From: Candidatus Bathyarchaeota archaeon
GTDB lineage: Archaea; Thermoproteota; Bathyarchaeia; RBG-16-48-13; GCA-020355125
Assembly: GCA_026014905.1 (NCBI GenBank)
Contig: JAOZHK010000213.1
Coordinates: forward strand, 1 to 10,257
Reading direction: 5' to 3'
DNA: 10,257 nucleotides
Below the pieces are notes generated by a model. It made no database searches. It was not told the origin of the DNA and was given only the letters and a program-made list of their open reading frames with translations. Numbering within the stretch: the first letter of the stretch is position 1; every line of letters starts with the position of its first letter. Shown here piece after piece: positions 5,445 to 10,257 of this stretch. The position numbers and the translations under genes were made by a program.

Positions 5445-7418
5445 ATGAAGCCACTTATGACCTATATGTTCCGATGTACCCGCTGTCGACGCCTTCACAC
5501 GCCTGAAGAGTACCTGGAGAGTCGATTTTGTCGCGATTGTGGAACCTTCATCGCATCAGGTGACAGATTGGCCGCCACTAAACCGCCGAAACGTATGCGC
5601 CTCAAGGCATCAGGGTATTTTCCCTATACACCATATCCCCAGCAACGTGAGTTTATGGACGATATTAAGCGAATTGTTGGCAATCACGGAGTACTGGTAG
5701 CCGAAGCCTGCAACGGCTTTGGGAAGACCGTGTGTGCCCTCGCGAGTCTGTTATCACTGGATCGACGCATTGTCTATGTAACGCGGACGCATGAACAGGT
5801 CCGACAAGTCCTCTTGGAAGTTGAGCACATCAATCACACTCTCCAGAAAACGGTATCTGCCGTTAATCTGGCAAGCCGCCAACATCTCTGCCTCAACGCC
5901 ACGTGTCAGCAACTCTCAGCTGTAGACGCAGTCGACGCCTGTCGATTACTCCGTGAAGAAGACCTGTGCCCTTATCGATCTGAGACACCAGTGTCTCAAG
6001 GCTTACCCGACGTCTTATCAATTCCACGACTGCGACAGGTTGGAGAAACCCGTCGCGTCTGCCCATATTTTATCGCCCGTACTCTGGCGGAACACGCCAC
6101 CGTGGTGGTCGCACCTTATCAATACGTCTTTAGCGAGCGCATTCGATCATTAGTCAATCTCGATCTCCAGCAAAGAATCCTCATCTTCGATGAAGCCCAT
6201 AACGCAGATCAAATTGGTCAAGATGCGATGAGTGACATTCTCTCGGAGCGAAGCCTCACCGAGGCGCAACGTGAGATGGACACGCTCGGATTAACGGCAC
6301 CCTTTCTCAGTGACCTCCGTGCGCATTTGGAACAACAGATACGAGTGGGGCCTGTCCCTGTATGGGGTGCCCAGTTCCAGGACTCCCTCAGCCACGTTAC
6401 CAACACACCCTCACTCCACCATTTAGTGTCCGAGTACAATGAATACATTGAAGCGATTCGCATTGCCAAAATGACAAAGGGTATCAGACCATCCTGTTTC
6501 CTGAGTGGCGTACTTCGCTTTCTCGAGCATGTCGCGTCACAACCACCTGAGAGTTACATTGCGATTTATCGGAAGACATCTCGTGGTGTGAACCGCATCG
6601 AGTATCGCTGCCTCGATCCCAGCCTCGCTATTACGCCAGTCGTGGATGCCGCGCAGGGCACGCTGGTAATGTCTGGCACTCTAACGCCAATGGCGCTTTT
6701 CACGGAACTATTCGGTCTACAGAACGCGGAGACGCAGAGTTATGCAGCGATCGCCAACCCTGAGAATGTGCGCACCTATGTAGACTCCTCCGTCACGACC
6801 CGCTACCGCGAGCGGGGGGACGCGATGACTCGCCGATATGGTGAACAACTTCTTCAAGTCATTCCGATGATTCCTCACGGTGTCCTGCTGTTTTTTCCGC
6901 AACGACGGTTGCTACACAAGACTCTGGCGTCCTGGCAGCGGATAGGAGTAATCCACTCGGGGCACCCTAATGCAACCCTGGGTGGGAAATCCGTCTTCGT
7001 TGAGGGAGCTAACGCTCTAGCCAATCGACGTGTTGTGGAGGCCTATAAACACATGGCTACGCGGGATCCCGGCGCGCTGCTCTGCTGTGTCTTTCGCGGA
7101 CGCAACGCGGAGGGCTCAAATTTCCCTTACGACGAAGCACGGGGCGTCATCTTGATTGGTGTCCCTTACGCGGACTACAGCGATCCCGTCGTAAAAGCGC
7201 AAATCACCTATTACAATACAAAACAGGAGCGGTTAGGCGAGCGTTGGTACGTGATGGATGCCTTTCGCGCTTCCAATCAGGCATTGGGACGCGGTATCCG
7301 CCATCGTGACGATAGCTGTACCTACATCTTAATGGATTACCGTTATAGCACCTATCATGCACTACTCTCGTCCTGGGCTACCCAAAGGGGCGTTGCTCCC
7401 ATTGACGAGTTGGGCTAA
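5445..7418 (+). CDS. XPD/Rad3-family Fe-S DNA helicase with N-terminal zinc ribbon
   Basis: A 657-residue superfamily 2 helicase expected to unwind DNA 5'-3'. Motifs in order: Walker A ACNGFGKT (88-95, K94), motif Ia YVTRTHEQ (111-118), the Fe-S domain with C149 (HLCLN), C166 (ACRLL), C175 (LCPYRSE) and C206 (VCPYFIAR), matching the four XPD cluster cysteines in order and local context, Walker B IFDEAHN (247-253), SGTL (410-413), RGRNAEGSNF (551-560) and QALGRGIR (612-619). All are intact. Preceding the helicase is a zinc ribbon, C11-x2-C14 and C29-x2-C32, not present in the usual 550-600-residue archaeal XPD and a likely DNA- or protein-binding add-on. Members act in repair or related processes; the exact role of archaeal copies is open. 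The ATG at 5445 is the first in frame; ATGs at 5457 and 5466 would still keep the ribbon. Confidence 0.9.
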   Translation: MKPLMTYMFRCTRCRRLHTPEEYLESRFCRDCGTFIASGDRLAATKPPKRMRLKASGYFPYTPYPQQREFMDDIKRIVGNHGVLVAEACNGFGKTVCALASLLSLDRRIVYVTRTHEQVRQVLLEVEHINHTLQKTVSAVNLASRQHLCLNATCQQLSAVDAVDACRLLREEDLCPYRSETPVSQGLPDVLSIPRLRQVGETRRVCPYFIARTLAEHATVVVAPYQYVFSERIRSLVNLDLQQRILIFDEAHNADQIGQDAMSDILSERSLTEAQREMDTLGLTAPFLSDLRAHLEQQIRVGPVPVWGAQFQDSLSHVTNTPSLHHLVSEYNEYIEAIRIAKMTKGIRPSCFLSGVLRFLEHVASQPPESYIAIYRKTSRGVNRIEYRCLDPSLAITPVVDAAQGTLVMSGTLTPMALFTELFGLQNAETQSYAAIANPENVRTYVDSSVTTRYRERGDAMTRRYGEQLLQVIPMIPHGVLLFFPQRRLLHKTLASWQRIGVIHSGHPNATLGGKSVFVEGANALANRRVVEAYKHMATRDPGALLCCVFRGRNAEGSNFPYDEARGVILIGVPYADYSDPVVKAQITYYNTKQERLGERWYVMDAFRASNQALGRGIRHRDDSCTYILMDYRYSTYHALLSSWATQRGVAPIDELG

Positions 7419-7432
7419 CGGGCTAGTTAAGT

Positions 7433-7442
7433 GGAAATTTCC
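7433..7442. repeat. GGAAATTTCC palindrome after the helicase gene
   Basis: A perfect 10-base palindrome 15 bases past the helicase stop and about 32 bases upstream of the next TATA box. It could be an operator for the downstream oxidoreductase or part of a weak terminator; no T tract follows. Confidence 0.35.
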
Positions 7443-7473
7443 GATTAAAATTAAAAGAATTCTCAAGGTACAT

Positions 7474-7481
7474 CATATATA
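7474..7481 (+). promoter_or_regulatory. TATA box of the LLM oxidoreductase gene
   Basis: CATATATA is centred 26 bases before the ATG at 7504, so transcription would start at the start codon; no Shine-Dalgarno site is seen. This argues for a leaderless mRNA starting at 7504 and against the longer frame from 7357. Confidence 0.55.
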
Positions 7482-7503
7482 CTCCTTCATAATATCTCTT
7501 CTT

Positions 7504-8451
7504 ATGCCCTCCCTTGATTACGGAATACAGATTGAACCCCAATATGGATTCACGTACCCAATGATTCTTGATATCGCCTCAACCGGGGAAACTCTCGGTT
7601 TTGAATCTATATGGGTGTCCGACCATCTCTTCATGACCACCGATTCCATTGATATCCCCTGCTTAGAATGTTGGACCACATTAACAGCGTTAGCCCGAGA
7701 CACCAGTTCTTTGCGGTTTGGAGCAATGGTCTCTTCCCAAAGCTATCGAAATCCCGCTCTCCTTGCCAAGGTTGCCGCAACAATTGATCACATGAGCGCA
7801 GGGCGCCTCAATTACGGTATTGGCGCTGGCTGGAAAGAAATCGAATACCGAGCCTATGGCTACCCCTATCCTTCCCCCGCCACCCGTATCCGTCAACTTG
7901 ACGAAGCAGTTCAAATCGCGAAGTTGATGTGGACCGAAGACGCTCCCACCTTTCACGGTAAATACTACACGATTGACGACGTTCTCTCCTCACCAAAACC
8001 CCTCCAAAAACCACATATCCCCATCTGGATTGGAGGCTCCGGGAACCTTACACTCCGTGTCACCGCACGCCATGGTCAAGCCTGCAACTTTGCGTGGACA
8101 GTTCCCATTGATCTCTATACCCAAAAACTTGCGGTCCTCCAAGCACATTGCGAGAATGAAGGAACCAATTATGACGCGATCCGAAAATCCGCGGGTGTTA
8201 TGATGGTCATTGGTCAAACCGATGCTCAAGTGAAACAGAAACTCAAGAAACTCGACGCATTACAAAACACACCGTACATGCGATACCTTAATCGTCAACG
8301 ACCAAATCTCGTCGGGACTCCTGATCACGTTGCTGAAGAAATGAAAAAGTATCTTCCGCTCGGTATCGACCATTTTATCCTGCGATTCCACTTCCAAGAT
8401 GAGATCGATTCCATGACACTATTTATGGATCAGGTAAGAAACCAACTCTAA
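7504..8451 (+). CDS. LLM-class flavin/F420-dependent oxidoreductase
   Basis: A 315-residue luciferase-like TIM-barrel enzyme. Marks include FESIWVSDHL (33-42), WTTLTALARDTSSLRFGAMVSSQSYRNPALLAKVAATIDHMSAGRLNYGIGAGW (57-110, the longest conserved block with the S-x-G-R-x-x-x-G-I-G-A-G-W signature), RIRQLDEAVQIAKLMW (128-143), FHGKYY (150-155) and PKPLQKPHIPIWIGGSG (164-180). The pattern is closest to the Rv1855c-type group of probable F420-dependent oxidoreductases; F420 rather than FMN is an inference, and the substrate is unknown. The frame stays open upstream to 7357 inside the helicase, but that 49-residue extension is not family-like, so I start at 7504, supported by the TATA spacing. It follows the helicase by 85 bases with its own promoter, so it need not be related to repair. 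Confidence 0.88.
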   Translation: MPSLDYGIQIEPQYGFTYPMILDIASTGETLGFESIWVSDHLFMTTDSIDIPCLECWTTLTALARDTSSLRFGAMVSSQSYRNPALLAKVAATIDHMSAGRLNYGIGAGWKEIEYRAYGYPYPSPATRIRQLDEAVQIAKLMWTEDAPTFHGKYYTIDDVLSSPKPLQKPHIPIWIGGSGNLTLRVTARHGQACNFAWTVPIDLYTQKLAVLQAHCENEGTNYDAIRKSAGVMMVIGQTDAQVKQKLKKLDALQNTPYMRYLNRQRPNLVGTPDHVAEEMKKYLPLGIDHFILRFHFQDEIDSMTLFMDQVRNQL

Positions 8452-8480
8452 TTAACTAGATTATACTCGTATGTAATCAC

Positions 8481-8503
8481 TTCCCGCGCGTTCTTTTTTC
8501 CTT
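8481..8503 (+). terminator. GC-rich plus T-tract terminator after the oxidoreductase
   Basis: TTCCCGCGCG followed by TTCTTTTTTCCTT, with a six-T run at 8494-8499, about 40 bases past the stop. The T run is the typical archaeal signal; no stem is clear. Confidence 0.45.
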
Positions 8504-8532
8504 AAACAGATGTTGGAGATCATATATTCAAG

Positions 8533-9159
8533 ATGTCGCTAACGATCATCACTTTTGGAGATAGCCTGACAACAGGCTTCATCCCCACGCATATCGCGCA
8601 TCAACCCTACTCACGTTTTTTACAGCAACATCTGGATAATTTCTGCACCCAACACTCATTAACCAAGTTACACATCCAAGTTCTCAATAGAGGCGTGAAT
8701 GGAAACCTCACAAGTGATATGCTGCTCCGTTTCCGATGGGACGTTCTCACGGCTCAACCCACGTACGTAATCATCTTAGGAGGAACAAATGATATAGGGT
8801 GGGGGTTACCAGTAGACGAAATCTTCGCTAATCTCACAGCAATGTATACACAAGCTTGTGAGAACAACATTACACCTATCTGCTGCACGGTCCCATCCAT
8901 TCTTGGCTGGGACGCTGGAATCCCACCACGTATTCAGCTCAATAACCATATTCAAAGAAACTGTCACAAGAACCGCCTTCGATGTGTTGACCTCTTCACC
9001 CAAACGTGTGATCCAAAGACCAATCGCCTCTGGGGAGAATATTCAAGCGACGGTCTTCACTTTAATGTGTCGGGATATCAAAAGATGGCGGACGTTATCT
9101 ATGATGAAGCCATCCACCCGCTGTTAATCGCCGATCGAAAAACTACTCACGATGATTAG
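8533..9159 (+). CDS. SGNH/GDSL-family hydrolase
   Basis: A 208-residue serine esterase/lipase of the SGNH fold. Block I is ITFGDSLTTGF with nucleophile S11; block II is NRGVNGNLTSDM with oxyanion Gly at 54 or 57; block III is ILGGTNDIGWG with N86; block V is SSDGLHFNVSGYQKMA with D173 and H176. The four-residue catalytic set is complete and the length is usual for single-domain members. No signal peptide is visible, so it is probably cytoplasmic, acting on an ester or thioester that cannot be named from sequence. A CTTAAA element at 8501-8506 lies 27-32 bases upstream and would fit a leaderless start, whereas GGAG at 8515-8518 is 14 bases away, too far for a good ribosome site. It converges on the membrane-protein gene at 9204. 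Confidence 0.88.
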   Translation: MSLTIITFGDSLTTGFIPTHIAHQPYSRFLQQHLDNFCTQHSLTKLHIQVLNRGVNGNLTSDMLLRFRWDVLTAQPTYVIILGGTNDIGWGLPVDEIFANLTAMYTQACENNITPICCTVPSILGWDAGIPPRIQLNNHIQRNCHKNRLRCVDLFTQTCDPKTNRLWGEYSSDGLHFNVSGYQKMADVIYDEAIHPLLIADRKTTHDD

Positions 9160-9203
9160 CACCTGAAGCTAGCTAACTCCGGTAATCTCCTACAGCAACC
9201 GAG
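9160..9203. other. Convergent gap with AGCTAGCT palindrome
   Basis: A 44-base gap between the converging hydrolase and membrane-protein genes. AGCTAGCT (9167-9174) is the only structure; no T tract is present on either strand. Confidence 0.45.
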
Positions 9204-9818
9204 TTATGAGGGACTCTCTTTTGTTTCTGACAGTTTATCCAATCTGAGGATTCGCTGGATCAAATTGAGGATGGGTGCTCGTGTTTTCTCCCATGTAATG
9301 AGAATACTAAAAACGAGGGAAACACCAATTAGGAGAATGGAATCCCATGGGGGAGGAATGATGCCTTGGATGCCAGTAAGAAAAGCGCCACCGACAACTG
9401 CCATTAAGGTATATAAAATGATTTTTCCAGCAATTTCAAATAATAACACCATAACAACCGAAAACCGAGCGGTACCCAAGAAGATAAGGAGTGGAGCATC
9501 TGGGATCGGGGTCAGTGAGCATAATAATACGCTAGCTAGTCCTAATTTTCGAATCCAAGCGGGTACCTGTTGTGCATCAAGTTCTTGATTGAGCCTCCCC
9601 ACGCCACGACCCATTATATACACTCCCATTTCACCTAAACCACCACCAATACCTCCTGCTAAGCCCATGAGCAGGGGATTATAATATTGGCTAACATAGA
9701 GAAAAATGGGGAGAAAGATGATGTCTTTCAGAACAACGCTGAAATGCCCGATGAGTGATCCGACAAAGACACCCAGCAATCCTAATTCAATGAGCTCAGA
9801 GGCAAATGGAAATGAAAT
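9204..9818 (-). CDS. DedA/VTT-like (SNARE-associated) small membrane protein, probable ATT start
   Basis: A 204-residue polytopic membrane protein. Hydrophobic stretches lie at about 9-33, 34-57, 88-115, 120-144 and 156-174. Between the early ones is G-L-A-G-G-I-G-G-G-L-G-E-M-G-V-Y-I-M-G-R-G-V-G, the glycine-rich loop of the DedA/VTT family (G-x3-G...Y-x2-G-R), followed by LTPIPDAPLLIFLGTARFS, the proline-bearing second re-entrant block. Family members are lipid scramblase- or transporter-like; this archaeal branch is uncharacterised. The obvious non-ATG start, TTG at 9779, has no ribosome site. The frame is open 15 codons further to a stop, and an ATT at 9818 is preceded at six bases by AGGTGA, an ideal archaeal Shine-Dalgarno site; it adds ISFPFASELIELG. 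I therefore call ATT at 9818, with TTG as the alternative. The tail is charged and cytoplasmic by composition. Confidence 0.75.
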   Translation of the reverse strand: MSFPFASELIELGLLGVFVGSLIGHFSVVLKDIIFLPIFLYVSQYYNPLLMGLAGGIGGGLGEMGVYIMGRGVGRLNQELDAQQVPAWIRKLGLASVLLCSLTPIPDAPLLIFLGTARFSVVMVLLFEIAGKIILYTLMAVVGGAFLTGIQGIIPPPWDSILLIGVSLVFSILITWEKTRAPILNLIQRILRLDKLSETKESPS

Positions 9819-9824
9819 TGTCTG

Positions 9825-9870
9825 TCACCTAGTTACCGTTTTAACTTGTTAGCTAGGTATAGCTTTTATG
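9825..9870 (-). promoter_or_regulatory. Promoter and AGGTGA ribosome site of the membrane-protein gene
   Basis: On the minus strand AGGTGA (9830-9825) lies six bases before the ATT at 9818. CATAAAAGC (about 9870-9862) is TATA-like and would place the transcription start near 9840, so the leader would carry the AGGTGA. An AGCTAG motif (9851-9856) lies between them. Confidence 0.5.
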
Positions 9871-10166
9871 GATCTACACTTCAGGATTTTTCAATAAACA
9901 TACTAACTATGCTGAATCTTGTTTTGTTCTCTCAACCTCGGATCAAGATTATAAACCAATTCACTCATCATTTGCTAACAAACTTAAAATGGACATTTAT
10001 TCCTATTATGAGTGCGTAATTAATGCTACAACCTAAAAATTAGCTCATCATCTACAACCCACGCGTATCACTCTTTTAAAAAGGAGACATTTTGGGACAT
10101 TTTAGAACACGCATGCGTATACAGTGAACGCAGGCATTATCGAATATAGCAGGTTAGCTCTAAACG
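9871..10166. other. AT-rich noncoding region with short repeats
   Basis: I see no convincing gene; the longest frames are under 40 codons and look random. Structures present are a GACATTTT direct repeat with 10-base period (10086-10093 and 10096-10103), a perfect palindrome ACGCATGCGT (10109-10118) and a CTTTTTAAAAG-like T tract on the minus strand near 10074-10083, which could terminate the gene ending at 10167. Confidence 0.5.
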
Positions 10167-10257
10167 TTAACTGACGTCAACAATGGTGGCGGGCCCGGAT
10201 AGATTCACGCCCTCGTTTTCACTCTTGGCGTCGTAGCGAAAACAGCTACTCAGTGTA
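10167..10257 (-). CDS. Probable C-terminal end of an unidentified gene (truncated by window)
   Basis: The minus strand is open from the window edge for 29 codons to a TAA (10169-10167). The last residues read SENEGVNLSGPATIVDVS, and base composition is more GC-rich than the adjacent AT-rich gap, both suggesting real coding sequence. The other two minus-strand frames are stopped within the first four codons. Nothing identifies the family; the fragment is too short for more. Confidence 0.35.
   Translation of the reverse strand, partial: TLSSCFRYDAKSENEGVNLSGPATIVDVS

Noticed and set aside
7357..7503. Longer start for the LLM oxidoreductase, overlapping the helicase
   Set aside because: The added 49 residues are not family-like, overlap the helicase end, and a TATA box sits 26 bases before the internal ATG at 7504.
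10180..10257. Possible minus-strand tRNA 3' end (GGGCCCGCCACCA-like)
   Set aside because: No T-loop TTCRA pattern, no matching 5' acceptor strand and no cloverleaf; the same bases are an open protein frame.

Overview
The window reads as archaeal chromosome. It encodes the C-terminal part of an Nre-type DNA repair protein with a terminal PCNA-interaction motif, an XPD/Rad3-type iron-sulfur helicase, an ArnR1-like winged-helix protein and an F420-type luciferase-like oxidoreductase. Several starts have a TATA element 25-28 bases upstream (leaderless) or archaeal GGTGA/GAGG ribosome sites. Base composition is balanced (mid-40s % GC by eye). The lineage cannot be fixed from this alone; an Asgard or other mesophilic archaeon is possible but unproven.

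Layout. 1-1402 (+): 3' part of nreA followed after 43 bases by a small SPL-like radical SAM gene, possibly one DNA-repair transcript. 1508-4042 (-): a co-directional set consisting of an alkaline-phosphatase-superfamily hydrolase, a 59-residue ribbon-helix-helix protein (2374-2553) that is easily missed, and a PAPS-reductase/CysD-like PP-loop protein. The last two end in nearly the same C-terminal sequence (RLxALGY-L/F). 4195-4901 (-): two small winged-helix regulators. 4902-5155: divergent control region with two alternating purine-pyrimidine tracts and a 12-base AGCTAGCTAGCT palindrome. 5156-7418 (+): a CcdA/RHH-like small protein followed by an XPD-like helicase with an added N-terminal zinc ribbon. 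7504-9159 (+): LLM-class oxidoreductase and SGNH hydrolase. 9204-9818 (-): a DedA/VTT-like membrane protein, apparently starting at ATT. 9819-10166: mostly noncoding. 10167-10257 (-): probable end of another gene.

The most interesting part is the hydrolase / RHH / PP-loop set at 1508-4042. It looks like an uncharacterised sulfur- or phosphate-ester module in which a tiny DNA-binding-type protein and the enzyme share a terminal peptide. The second theme is DNA repair: Nre with PCNA motif next to an SPL-like radical SAM enzyme, and separately a zinc-ribbon XPD. No transposon, CRISPR array, rRNA or convincing tRNA was found.
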